From NCBI GenBank assembly GCA_014529385.2, contig CM043947.1, positions 126,786,891 to 126,850,890 on the forward strand: DNA of 64,000 nucleotides, read 5' to 3'. The stretch comes from Adiantum capillus-veneris. Its lineage: Eukaryota > Streptophyta > Polypodiopsida > Polypodiales > Pteridaceae. The notes below the pieces were generated by a model. That model was not told the origin of the DNA and ran no database searches. It saw only the letters and a program-made list of their open reading frames with translations. The translations under genes were made by a program, and so were the position numbers. This document shows, piece after piece, positions 45,560-55,754 of this stretch (position 1 is the first letter of the stretch; every line of letters starts with the position of its first letter).

Positions 45560-46720
45560 TTAGGTGTGCTAGCTAGGTTCATTACTATGCATTTATATGT
45601 TAGTATGATTATCATCTCCATTAGGTCTCTCTCCCTAATCATTAGCATCGCCAATTAAGTCTGGGCACATTCTTGGCAATACCAATGAGCCACTACCCTT
45701 CTTAATTAAGTGATTGGTGATTAGTGGCATTCTAATAATTGTGTACATGTGAGAATTTTTTAATTAGCGTGCATCATTTTTGTTCATTTTCAGCTTGATT
45801 CACCGTACCATTACCCTCATTGTATGCATCACCGCTTTATGCAATTTATGTGTGTGTGGAGTCGTTGCCGAGAGCAACCCATCGGATGTTCCCTTGCTTT
45901 CATTGGGCCTTGCATGCCAAATTAATTGGCTGATTAAGATTTTCAAGTTGTGTGTGTGTGTGCGTGTGTGTCACTCTCTGCAATAGCTCTCTAATGAACC
46001 CCTAATCACCACATTCCAAGATCATTAACCCTCTCAACCTTTTGCTAGAAGTAGGTGTGTGTGGCTCACCATCAACATGGCTTTATCATATCTATTTCAG
46101 GAATTCCCTTCACAAAAGGGCCTTGGGCCCTTGGTTAGGTGGGTTGACTCTGTGAATGGTTTGTTGGGTTGTGAGTTCAACCTCATCCTATTTTGAGGGG
46201 GCTCGTGGGCCGATTTCACCTCGTGGATTCCATTCCTACCTATAAACGGGATGGGTCTGATGGGGCTCATTCTCGCAGGCGCATGCGCAATGGCCGGACG
46301 CCAAGCAATCCAAAAAAATCATTTTTAAAGCGCTTTTTGGGCTCCACAAGACCTCATTATTGCTGCCCATTGCCTGCGCATGCCTAAGCTCTGCCTAGAC
46401 CTGCCCGACCATCTTTCCCTACCCACGCTACCCGGCTTACCAAGGGCGCCTTCGCACACATGCCCCCCAAGGGCCTCCTGCCTTGAGGTTGCTCTCACCC
46501 TCTAAGCAAGAAGGCATTCCCACAGCCTGGACCAGATCACAAATTTCCAAAGTTTCAAAGGTCGACATTCAAGGAAACTTCTTCCAGGTGTCAAAGAAGA
46601 ATTTCAAAGCATTGCAAAAGGATTTCAAGGCGTTCAACAAAGACATTCAAAGAAAGACCATCATTTGTGAAGATGGGCTTCATTGCCGTTCACGGCCGGT
46701 GAAGAGGAGCTTCACAAAAG

Positions 46721-46794
<74 letters not shown>

Positions 46795-46927
46795 TAAAGC
46801 TTCAAAATCTTGCAGCCAAGTACAATAACTTGCAAATAATTTTTCTTTCAAAGGATATTTGTGCTTGTGTAAAGAGGTAGACACTGGCTAGGAGAGTTTC
46901 CTAAGCTAAAACCCATCTATTAGCACA
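45560..46927 (+). other. Long leader of gag-only copia
   Basis: About 1.4 kb with no recognisable protein. It contains a (TG)n run near 45948-45970 and the compound microsatellite at 46725-46793. An ORF at 46483-46797 reads into the microsatellite and is not supported as a gene. Confidence 0.5.
46725..46793 (+). repeat. Compound (CT)n(CA)n microsatellite
   Basis: About 29 bases of CT then 40 of CA, in the leader of the gag-only copia. Confidence 0.95.
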
Positions 46928-47750
46928 ATGGAAGAGAAAGGGCTTAGAAAATTTAACAGGGAGGGCTTTCATACTCGGCAAACCAAGTTGAAAGGCTACT
47001 TAATGAAAAAATAGTTATGGGGAATAGTCAAGCCAACGATCACTGATCCGACATCTACTGATGGTGCATACATACTGACACGAGCTATGAGTGCACAAAA
47101 TCAAGCCAAGGACGAGCATGCATTAGGAACCATAATCACTGCGCTACATGACAATTATGTATGCTTTATTGATGATTGTGAAACCTGATCAGCTGCATGG
47201 GAAGCAATAGAAAAAAACTTTGGAGCTAGGAAAAAGAAGAGAAAAGTGAGCTTAAAGAAGGATCTATACAAATTAAAAATGGAACATAATGAAGACATTG
47301 CAAGCTTGGTCAATCACCTTAAAAGAATGACCACACAACTAGCTTGTTTAAACAGTGCAGTACCAGAGGAGGACAAAATTGCAGTTCTTCTAGTAGCCTT
47401 ACCACCTAGTTTTGACCAGATCATGAACATCATTGAGGAAAAGGATCCAACACCAGATTTCCAAGATGTAATCAACTCTTTAATGTCCGAGGAGAAGAAG
47501 CAAGGGAGGAACGCTACTTCAGGGGGAGGAGCTTTTGCAGTTAGCTCTAGTAACAAAACTTGTTTCAAGTGTGGCAAAGAAGAGCACATAGAAAAGGATT
47601 GTCTAGGATCCCAAAGACTTTTGCAACATTTGCAGGAAGAAGGGTCACCTTCCTTCCAAGTGTTTCAAAAAGGACATAGGCAGCACCAAAAAAAAATCGA
47701 GGCCCAAAGTCTATTTGGCAGAAGAAGACAAAGATGAAGATGAAGAAGAA
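46928..47750 (+). pseudogene. Copia gag (UBN2-type) with two zinc knuckles
   Basis: The start ATG at 46928 opens MEEKGLRKFNREGF. The frame is broken by two stops (near 47012 and 47187) and is then open from 47246. Helical gag core: LYKLKMEHNEDIASLVNHLK and LLVALPPSFDQIMNII, typical of the UBN2 gag of Ty1/copia. Zinc knuckle 1 (47561-47602) is C-F-K-C-G-K-E-E-H-I-E-K-D-C, a full CX2CX4HX4C. A second CX2CX4HX4C knuckle (47622-47663) reads in another frame, so a frameshift lies between them. An acidic tail (DEDEEEGD) follows the second knuckle and then a stop. Gag would package RNA. The two stops mean this copy is not intact unless they are recent. Confidence 0.8.
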
Positions 47751-48016
47751 GGTGACAGTAGCCTTCTAGTCTACGAGACGTTCTTTAGATTTTGTTTTGC
47801 CTTTCCTCTTCAATTGTATTTGTTTGGAGATAGCTTGGACTAGCTTGGTCTCAGTTTTATACATCTGTTTGAGGGGAGGTGTTGAGTGTCTCTTGGATTA
47901 GAGATAGTTTGTCTCTTGGATTGGGGATGGCCTCCTGGATTGGAGATGTTTGTTTTTGCTCCTGGATTGGAGTGTGCCAGAGATGTCAGTTTCTTCAATT
48001 TCTTCCTAGTCCAAAC

Positions 48017-48030
48017 GTCAAGGGGAGGAT
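48017..48030 (+). other. Polypurine tract of gag-only copia
   Basis: Purine-rich aaggggagga directly before TGTAAGG of the 3' LTR. Confidence 0.7.
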
Positions 48031-48364
48031 TGTAAGGTGTGAGCTCTGTCCTAGAGTACTAGAGTATGAGTCGAGGAGAGAAGAGAAGAGAAGGAATTAT
48101 CCCACTTGCAATGGTGCAAGGCTGTAGAGCTACTTAAAGATTATTTCATGAATGAATAAACCAAGTCTATTTTGCATTACATCTCTCTTGTTTATGGTGA
48201 GCTTGTGATGGCTTAGCAACAACTCAAGATCCTGTTTATGAGTCCCAAGTTACTTGATCTTGGAACCTAATTCGCTTGAGTGATAATCTAGCCAACACAC
48301 ACTCACTTGTGTGCACGATGTTTCTATTTCATCCACCATAGCTAGCACGATCCCATTCCCATCA
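48031..48364 (+). repeat. 3' LTR of gag-only copia
   Basis: 334 bases, TGTAAGG .. CCCATCA, nearly the same as 45225-45545 with a few substitutions and short insertions (for example a repeated gaaga near 48083). The close match indicates a fairly young insertion. Confidence 0.85.
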
Positions 48365-48417
48365 CCCTTGACCGCATGTGAGTTTTGGCCCTTGGCCCTG
48401 GCCTGGCCCTTGGACCA

Positions 48418-48773
48418 TGTCGAAAATTATCACAAGGTATTGTGGACCTTACACAATACTAAAGATATGGCTTACAAACTCCCATTACCAGAGACAAGTG
48501 ACATACATCCAATATTATACGTAGGAAATTAGGTCAATCGGATAATTTTATTCAAGATGATCAGATAGTGGAACTCATAAATACTCAGTCTCTTCCACAT
48601 GAGCTAGAGAAAATACTAGACACTAGAGAAAAGAGAACTAGAAATACAATTTATAAAAAGCGTCTAGGTAAGTAGAGAGCTCAACATGGGAGCGAGTAAG
48701 CACTCTCCAAAAAAGGTTCCTTGACTTTAGGATTGTTCCTTCCAATCAAATTTTTGAGGATGAAAATTCATGT
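48418..48773 (+). pseudogene. Plus-strand Ty3/gypsy pol, part 2 (post-integrase end)
   Basis: This continues the pol cut at 39626. Frames give SKIITRYCGPY near 48422, then AYKLPLPETSDIHPILYVGN (48471-48530), the standard GPYxVLxxxxxxAYKLxLPxxxxIHPVFHVS ending of gypsy integrase. After a frame change comes a chromodomain-like LEKILDTREKRTRNTIYKKR (48609-48665). A stop at 48674 and others follow. Orientation and content match part 1, so a single element was split by the 39629-48412 insertion. Confidence 0.8.
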
Positions 48774-48789
48774 TAAGAGGGAAGGAATG
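48774..48789 (+). other. Polypurine tract
   Basis: aagagggaaggaatg runs directly into TGATGCATCC, the presumed 3' LTR start. Confidence 0.6.
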
Positions 48790-49199
48790 TGATGCATCCT
48801 ATAGTCGGGGCAAACACATCCGACACTGGAGCATAAGGGGTCATTGCCTTGCGTGAGAACCACAGCTTGGGGTTTTAAAAAGAGACAGTCCCAAGTGTGG
48901 CGGCGCTCACGAGGCCATGAGTTGGGGTGAGGCGGCAACTCGGTGTGTGTGTGTGTGAGTCCCCGACTATGCAACTGTCTTGTTTTGCTACAGATGGACT
49001 GCTCGTCATCCTTATCCTCTTATTCGTAAAAGGGATATGGGATAGAGGGAGAGCACATCTTGGTGGCTATGGTGATAGATGGTTGCCATAGACGATCAGA
49101 CGTCCACTTGGCCCACTCGAGGGGGGAAGAGGAGGTTGATGAAAGAGGTGAGCATTCGAACGATGACCACGAGTGGGCATATGATTGCCCCCTCCCCCG

Positions 49200-49243
<44 letters not shown>

Positions 49244-49300
49244 TGCAGTGTACACTTGTTTTTGAAGCATGTCATTTGTGAGTGTGAATAAAAGCTTTTC
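48790..49300 (+). repeat. Presumed 3' LTR of the plus-strand gypsy
   Basis: The start TGATGCATCC is set by the polypurine tract. It contains a TATA-like ttttaaaaag, a short TG run (48941-48957), a (CT)n array (49203-49239) and aataaaag near 49288. The right end is unknown because no 5' LTR is available for comparison. Confidence 0.45.
49203..49239 (+). repeat. (CT)n microsatellite
   Basis: About 37 bases of CT inside the presumed LTR. Confidence 0.95.
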
Positions 49301-50470
49301 ATGGGAAGTCATAGTAGTTTAATATGAGGTCCTCCATTTTCATATAAGTGAGAACTAGATGTTAGAAATTTCTTTCATCAATACATTTAATTTAAAATAA
49401 GAGATATTTAAAGCTGGGAAACAATACTACTAAATACACATTTAAAAAAAGTTTTCCATGTGTAAGCCTCATGATGTTATCATTTGTTAAATTTGATAAG
49501 GATAAAAGCTGATAGGATCAAGGACACTTATTAAACGTATTCAAATTGACTTGCTTGGTTGTTTTGTTGGATTGTCTAACTTTTAAATATATTCTTAAGA
49601 CTCTTCTTCTTTTCTGGGTTCGTTTTATCAATTTTTTTTTCCCCTTTTGTTGTTGATTGAATTTACTTTTCATGTGGGATGATGTAAAGCTTATTTTGTT
49701 CGCATGCTAAAACATGCTTTAGAGGACAAGGACATGTAAACATGTATTTCCATTTAAGAAGCCATATTAGACTTTTTTTGGTCCTTTCTTTGCTTTTTTT
49801 TTTTTCCCTTTCTGGTCTTGCTTTAGAATGCGTTTACATTATATTTTGGTCCCTTGATTTAAGAGCTCCATTAACTTTCTTTTATTTTCTTGGCTCCTTC
49901 ACCTTTGTTTGCATGAGGTGTCAAATAATGAGGGGGCCTTTTTAAATTCGTAAAGAATCTCTGTATATATAAAGAGGAGGGGGATTCCGATAGACAAGTG
50001 TCCTCATATCCCACTTTAGACCAGTGTGCATTGTTTGGGGGGGGGGGGTACGCAATAGGGTGAAGGAACCAATAGAAGGCTATCTAAGCTGGCAGTAGAT
50101 TGCTCGACCCATGGTGCACGGAGTTGAGGCAATAGAGGTGCAAATGAAAGTTGAGCCTCCACCCGAGCAACAACAAAAAAAGGGTAGAGTGACGGGCAAC
50201 GTGCAACAACAAAACTTTTTGGCCATGTAACAGAAAGTGGGGTGAATAACGACTTGAGATAGGGAGTAAACACAGCCATTGTGCCAAAAATGCTTGAGCA
50301 CAAGATCTGGCGATGATGAGTCTACTTCATATGTGCTAACCACCCCAACACCCGTCCCTATTGGTCCTACATTTGGAGCACTCTGTAGCTATCTATTGAA
50401 ATCCAAAGGGACCTGGCTCAATATTGGCCCCTTCACCCAAGGTCCCTAATAAGTATGTACCTCAGTTTAG
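49301..50470. other. AT-rich intergenic stretch with a TATA motif
   Basis: No gene is recognised. Features are poly-T runs (49621-49642, 49793-49805), a tatatataaa motif at 49964-49973 and a poly-G run at 50036-50048. The TATA motif has no convincing ORF behind it. A minus-strand ORF (50016-50303) has no recognisable family. Confidence 0.4.
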
Positions 50471-50621
50471 TGGTCGTTCGGACATTACACGTGTCAGGAT
50501 GAAGCATGAGGGGCCTTCGAAACACTGCGGAGAAGGACTTCACGTGCAGGCGAGGCCAGCCTCCCCTTTTCCTTGTGGGGCCGCGTCGAACTCACAACAA
50601 AACGTGATAAATCTTTCCCCG

Positions 50622-50672
<51 letters not shown>
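50622..50672 (+). repeat. Compound (CT)n(CA)n microsatellite
   Basis: About 28 bases of CT then 24 of CA, followed by cacgcacgcacgg. Confidence 0.95.
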
Positions 50673-50673
<1 letters not shown>

Positions 50674-50738
50674 GCACGCACGGAGGAGACATCAGGTCCG
50701 CTTGGCACAAACGAAAATTTGCATCCTAATGCACCTAC

Positions 50739-50742
<4 letters not shown>

Positions 50743-50805
<63 letters not shown>
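50743..50805 (+). repeat. Compound (CT)n(CA)n microsatellite
   Basis: About 31 bases of CT then 33 of CA, only 70 bases after the previous compound tract and with the same order. Confidence 0.95.
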
Positions 50806-50809
<4 letters not shown>

Positions 50810-50883
50810 CTCAACTGTTAAGACTGATTTTTTGAGCTTCATTTCAAGTCAAAATCCAGCTCCAGCTCCAGCAGACGTTCCGG

Positions 50884-50967
50884 ATGGCAGCTGCATCGAC
50901 CCTTTCATTTCTCTCACCTCAATCTGCTCCAGCTGCTTCCCGCTACAATGGTGTTAACTGCTCTACG
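50884..50967 (+). CDS. First exon of a host gene, possible plastid transit peptide
   Basis: The ATG in context cggATGGCAG opens 28 codons, MAAASTLSFLSPQ followed by SAPAASRYNGVNCST, ending exactly at ACG|GTAAGC, a strong splice donor in phase 0. The peptide is rich in Ala and Ser, starts MAAAS, and has a single positive charge (Arg) and no acidic residues, which is typical of chloroplast transit peptides. It lies downstream of two G-boxes. The mature protein is unknown: the next exon is not established, because the exon-like ORF at 52284 needs a different phase. A spurious short ORF with these properties is possible. Confidence 0.5.
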
Positions 50968-52280
50968 GTAAGCAACCTACAGTCCTCTGCTCTGTTTGAT
51001 GGCAAAGCCTCACATAATTGTTTGAATGCATCCTTGGGCGGCTTCATATTCCTACATCCTTGAATGTGCAAGTAATCCTACTGTGCATATTGAGCTGAGC
51101 CTCTCATTGTTGATGTCTTTAGCTTGGCTATGGGGTAGAGATCATAACATAGAGCTCAACGCATCAAACGGAATTGGAAGTTTGGAACTCAGACCATTGT
51201 GTACCTCGCACACGCTACTTCTTATGATGGTTTTCTTTGTTAAAGAAGACCATGCATTGAGGACCATGCGAATTTTTTTCTCTTAAGTTGTCTCCATGGC
51301 TGAAATCAATCTATGAAGGAGGTCTTCTTCACAAGTGAAAAATCAGTGGCACAAACTGAATTGGAAAATGTGTGAAAGCAATTGCTTTCACACATTAGAG
51401 TAGATTGCTGGCCCTCAATGTTACTGCTAAGTTCGGCACCTGTGTAGCAACAAGTTGATACAAACACAGATTTAAGAGGGTGAGTGCACATTTCAAGTAG
51501 ACAAAGTAGCCGGACGTGATCAAAAGTAGCATCATCGAAGATGTACATACACTACTCAGTAAGCAAAGAGAGAAATGCTCTTGTGTAGGGAATGCCATGC
51601 GGGCTGTAAAAGCTTGTTATTTCGCTTCTTTCAAGGGCGTGAATCATGATGGCCTAGTTATATGGATAGAGTTGAGTAGCATTCCTCTCCTCCTCTTTTA
51701 TCAGCTTCCTTGACGAATAGCATTTGGTATATATTTGGTGTTGTACTTTTCCTAGCGTCAGGCATTTCTACTATCTATGTAATTTGTGTACATTTACAGG
51801 GAAATCTTGTTGTGATTTTTCTCAAGGAAGAACAGTGGAATCCTGGTAGTTGAGGTCGTCGGCCGGCTCACAATCTTTACCTGCTTTAGTGTGACCCCTC
51901 TTTGAGTAGTAGGAGGGGGTGTAGTAGTGGTGCTATGGAAGAAGTCTGTGAGTTGGGACTGTCGTCCTTTGGAGAAGTCCTTTCGAAGAAGTCTGTCATC
52001 CTCCACTAGAGGTAGTGGGTGACTGGAGGGTGACTATATGTCTCAAGTAGGATAACTATGGGCAAGGTCTCTTGCTGACGTTGGTGGGTCTCTCTGTAAA
52101 TAATAATATCTCGTCCTCTTAATTTCTCCTCAAAAGACTCCCGCGTCTAATCATAGCGCTCCATTGCAGTTCCAAACCGCCATATGTAATCACCGTCATG
52201 AAGCCCTCTTCTCCCATATGATCTCCAAAGACAGTAATGGAGATGGAGCCAGCTGACCCAAACTCTCATCACAAATACCT
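50968..52280. other. Intron-like stretch
   Basis: This follows the donor at 50968. No clear coding exon was seen, though short ones could be missed. The perfect word gaaagcaattgctttc (51374-51389) is a small palindrome. A minus-strand ORF (51306-51548) has no recognisable family. Confidence 0.35.
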
Positions 52281-52682
52281 CCAGTGTTATTGTATGCTCT
52301 TCAATCTGATGTTGCTGCAAAATTGGATTGGGAATACTTGCTAACATTTGCCAACACCTTGCTCGGTGATTTTGTGGAGCACAATCAGAATCACTTATCA
52401 GATTCCGGCGAGGGCGATGTTATTGATACAAATGTTGACACAAAGGCCTTTGATGATAAAGGTATCATTTTGTTTTTCACTGCTTATGTCCCTTTGCTTC
52501 CATGGATTAAGCAGTGGTTGCACTCTATCATGCAACAAGAATATGCGGATGCGATGTTTGCCAGCCCAAGGGTCTTCTATGAGGTATCATTCAGACAATT
52601 GAACAACGAGACATGCTTTTGGGAAAACTACCTTTATTCTTTGATTGCCAGCTGGTTCATGTTGTTCCGTGGAGACCTTTAG
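52281..52682 (+). CDS. Exon-like ORF of an unidentified gene
   Basis: An open frame of about 132 codons follows an acceptor-like acctccag. It has normal codon usage and no repeats: LLYALQSDVAAKLDWEYLLT, an acidic stretch (SDSGEGDVIDTNVDTKAFDD), then a hydrophobic segment FFTAYVPLLPWIKQWLH and YADAMFASPRVFYE. A donor-like GAG|GTATCA lies after FYE (near 52582) and another, AAAG|GTATCA, at 52459, so the real exon may be shorter than the ORF. No family is recognised. It may belong with the exon at 50884 or to a separate gene. The chromovirus begins about 80 bases downstream of its stop, so the remaining exons may be displaced by 10 kb. Confidence 0.45.
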   Translation, partial: PVLLYALQSDVAAKLDWEYLLTFANTLLGDFVEHNQNHLSDSGEGDVIDTNVDTKAFDDKGIILFFTAYVPLLPWIKQWLHSIMQQEYADAMFASPRVFYEVSFRQLNNETCFWENYLYSLIASWFMLFRGDL

Positions 52683-52762
52683 TAGACTTTCAGAAATCGA
52701 ATAAGCGGGAATGCCTTGTTTGGGTGGAGGTGGAAGGTTGTCGTGCTATGTACTGGTCATCG

Positions 52763-53487
52763 TCTCTCTCTCCCCTATGTGCAGTTATATGATGCCCCAC
52801 AAGAGGGCTCTTCGTTTGATTGATGTACAGTTGTGTGGTTTCATGCTTTTGTGTTGAGGCAAGAGCCTCCTTGAGCAGGAATAGGAGTAGCTAACTGCTA
52901 CTCCAAAAGTAGGCACCGGTGAGGGTGATAACCTCACCGTACAGGTGCAATTTCAGCGCTGGTTATGCGCTGTATTTTGACTGTTTTTCGGCCATACGGA
53001 TGCCAAAACCATTGGGAACAATGCCCCACTGACAGAGGACATTTCGGGGACTGTTTAGGGCTGAAAACAGGGCAAAAACCAGTAAATACAGCGAGCTGAA
53101 TTTACTGTTTATGGGCAGAAATCAGAGGGTTTATGCTAGTGGAAGTGAGTTCCAGCAGGGGAATAGGTTTCGTGCAAGTTTTTCGGCTGTTATGTTGCCG
53201 ACATTTGGCCAAAACAGGTGGTATCTAGCTGGATACAGGTAAAGAATTCCCAGGACACTACTTTGTAATTTACCCTCTCTAAGTATAAAGAAATACCGAA
53301 AGGGGCGCCAATTTTGGGGCCTACAGGTTGTCGGTGTCTGCTCGGAGCATTCTAGCTTCCGAGAGTGTGTGTACTCAAGTGTTAATTCCCGTCGCAGGTT
53401 ACCTTTTCAAAGCGCTGTGTGTGTGTGTGTCTAAAGTAAAGAATTTTGGGTGAAAGCCAAAGCACTCCGCCCCACGGGCCGGTTTCA
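52763..53487 (+). repeat. 5' LTR of the chromovirus, 5'-truncated
   Basis: This matches 62103-62832 through caaaagtaggcac-type blocks to gggccggtttca. The first ~750 bases of the LTR, present in the right copy from 61354, are missing. Similarity begins at a short CT run (52763-52771), where the right copy has a longer CT run (62103-62120), so the truncation point lies in a CT tract. Confidence 0.8.
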
Positions 53488-53584
53488 AGGTTCCGTTGCG
53501 AGGACATCAATCACTTTTTCCTCAAGAAGTGACCCTCGGTTGTTTTGGGTAAAGACACAGAGTACAGGAACGCGGGATTACACT
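53488..53584 (+). other. Leader of the chromovirus
   Basis: About 97 bases between LTR end and gag ATG. A primer site should start near 53488 (aggttccgttgcgagg), but I cannot match it to a tRNA. Confidence 0.4.
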
Positions 53585-55022
53585 ATGGCCAACAAAGGGA
53601 AGGGCATTATGGAAGAGGCTTCCTCTTCGAAGGATAGACAGGAAACCCCTATGGTCTTCGAGATTGGCAAGAGCTCACGGCCACGTCAGTTTGTACCTCC
53701 TATTGATGTGAATGTCCCTCCGGTAGTACAGGGCTTTATGATAGGGCAACGTGAGGGTGATGCGTTTAGGACTCAGTTGTCCGCGGTGAATGTGTTTTCA
53801 CAGCTGGTGCAGAACCCAAGGTTTATGGAGTTCTTGCAAGCGCCACGAGTGCTACCGCAAAATAGGCAACCTACACCGCATACAGAGCTTGTTGAGGCTC
53901 AAGCCCAAGCACTTCATGCGTCTCAGGAGGATAGGGAACACTCGCATGTTGCGAAGTTAGGGGCTCCAAAATAGGTTCCTCCCGTCTTGAACAGGTGGCT
54001 AGAACGCATATTTCATAGGCTATGCCAATTCAGTCCACCACCTTTCAGAGCCCGCATGCTGTCTTGAATGGACAGGGAATTGGTTACCAGGCAATGCACC
54101 CAGTTTTTCCACCACCCACGGTACATCCTGGGTATTTCGGGGGTGGACCTGTGTTCCAGAGTATGGTTGGTTATGCGCCTAGAAGTCGGCCGTACATGCC
54201 AGGAACAATGTTTGGGGGTATGCAAGGCATGATGCCAAACCCCATGTATGGTAGCATCGGCATGCAGCAGGGTTTTCAGAGCAACCAAGGCAAGTTTGGG
54301 TGCCACAGGCTCATTTCGGCATGGCTGGTTTTTCTGGATAACAGCCAGATATGGCACCTTTGACGCAAAATGTTAACGGCCAAGATGTGCCGATGATGCC
54401 TACTATAGTGCCCATGTTGCAGACCAGCAGTTTGATACAACTTATGTAGGAGGGAATTTTACAGAGGCCTCTAAGGTCAGGAAAGCTGCTACTTTCTTAA
54501 AGGACAATGCGCTTACACGGTGGACGACATTGTTAATGCAAGGAAAGGCACCCACCACTTGGGTTTACTTTAAGCAAATGTTTGCATCTGCTTGGCTGTC
54601 AAATGAATCAGAAGCCGACGTCATGACAGATTGGCACTAGCTTACTTCGGCTACATGCAAGAGCTTGCTGGAGTACAATCGGAGGTTTTGTAAAGCGTTA
54701 CTCTCAGTGACGACCTACAGATTTGTGCCATTGACAGAGCAGATAGAGAAGTATTGTTGTGAGCTGCCTAAAGGGCTTCGCGATTATTGTACCAAGAACA
54801 GAGTGGCTACCCTCACCCAGCTCATGGGAGTTGCTAACACTGGTCTTGCCTTGTTGAAAGGAGAGGACAGTGGATTTCCGAGCAACGAGAAAGGAGGGCA
54901 GCAGAAGCAAAATTCAGCAAAGAAGCCCTTTGTGAAAACGGCTTCTGAAGCGTCACAAGGGTCAGTAAAGGCCACCAAAGATAAGGATTCAGCCGGGACT
55001 TCTGGAGCGCAGGCAAAGAAAT
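53585..55022 (+). pseudogene. Chromovirus gag
   Basis: ATG 53585 opens MANKGKGIMEEASSSKD. The upstream in-frame ATG at 53450 lies in the LTR and is not used. A stop at 53972-53974 and several frame changes follow. A Gly/Met/Pro-rich middle (54022-54363) precedes the capsid core (54480-54640; ..AxxFLKDNALTRWTTL.., then WVYFKQMFASAWL), and then LEYNRRFCKALLSV at 54668 and a Lys-rich tail to the stop at 55022. The capsid pattern W..L...W..FK..F is that of Ty3/gypsy gag. The copy is non-functional. Confidence 0.75.
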
Positions 55023-55039
55023 AGAAAAGGAAGCCTTGT

Positions 55040-55582
55040 GTGCGTAAGTTGCTCGAGGAAAAGAAGGTCTTAATGGCTGAAAATAAATGCTTTATACGTG
55101 AGCAGCCTGGTCACTTTGCTACCAATTGTCCACAAAGGAAAAGACCAGCTGACTCAGATGATAAAGAGGACCAGAAAGGCAAGAAGCCTAAACCCACGGC
55201 AGGTTTGGTGCAAGATATGGTGGGTGACAGGCCCAATACAGATGCCAGTGAGTTATGCAGAGCATGGGGTAAAGTTAGGGATCAGACGACACTCATCTTC
55301 TTTGATCCAGGTGCCAAAGCAAACTTTATATCACCCGAGTTAGCTATGAAGCTGGGCATCAGAGCTGAAGAGATAGGGTACGCAGCAGAGGCAGGGTTGG
55401 CATGTCTTGGCTACTCAGAGTGTGTTACTCCCATTATTGGAAAACTGCGTCTGCATATTGAGTCGTATGTGGACACAGAAGAGTTCTATATCATGCCATT
55501 GGAAGGGTGCGATGTGCTACGATGTTCAGAGTACATGGTGTGCTGGATGTCTTCGCGGCAAGATGATCACCCTTCAACATAG
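55040..55582 (+). pseudogene. Chromovirus zinc knuckle and protease
   Basis: The zinc knuckle reads C-F-I-R-E-Q-P-G-H-F-A-T-N-C (about 55088-55129): the second Cys of CX2C is Arg, so metal binding should be lost. The protease active site follows as F-F-D-P-G-A-K-A-N-F-I (55298-55330), with Pro in place of the Ser/Thr of D-S/T-G. The rest of the protease fold, including ILRCSEYM near 55516-55538, precedes a stop at 55580. Confidence 0.8.
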
Positions 55583-55754
55583 GGGCAAAACTCATGTTTT
55601 GGATGTAAAGCTCAAAGGGGAGTCTGTCCCTTTTGTATCTGCTTCGGCTATCACTTCTGTAATAAAGAATCATCTTTTTGTGTACTTGATTTTTGCACAC
55701 GATGTCTCAGATAATTGTCAGTCAAATTTATCTGTGTTAGATAAAGAAAGGTAA

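Larger units (their letters stand above)
45225..48364 (+). mobile_element. Gag-only Ty1/copia element
   Basis: A complete insertion with 5' LTR (45225-45545), primer site (45548-45559), long leader, gag (46928-47750), polypurine tract and 3' LTR (48031-48364). The 5 bp target duplication is ccctt at 45220-45224 and 48365-48369. There is no protease, integrase, RT or RNase H: only about 290 bases lie between the gag end and the 3' LTR. It is therefore a non-autonomous copia that would need pol supplied in trans. The leader also holds a (CT)n(CA)n array. Confidence 0.85.
45140..48412 (-). repeat. 5' LTR of the minus-strand element, split by a copia insertion
   Basis: The first part (45140-45224) matches 39629-39713, and the second part (48365-48412) matches the rest with more divergence. 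The two parts are separated by a complete 3.1 kb copia element and share the duplicated ccctt at the break. Confidence 0.75.
50480..50830 (+). promoter_or_regulatory. Candidate host-gene promoter with two G-boxes and two CT-CA tracts
   Basis: CACGTG occurs at 50488-50493 (within acacgtgtc, an ABRE/G-box context) and at 50541-50546. Two compound (CT)n(CA)n tracts at 50622-50672 and 50743-50805 follow, then an ATG with good context at 50884. G-boxes and pyrimidine-rich stretches are common near plant transcription starts, including photosynthesis-related genes. No clear TATA box is seen between them. Assignment to the downstream exon is inference from position. Confidence 0.45.

Noticed and set aside
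52284-52682. Assignment of the exon-like ORF to a named plant protein
   Set aside because: The sequence looks coding, but I do not recognise the family, and a name would be a guess.
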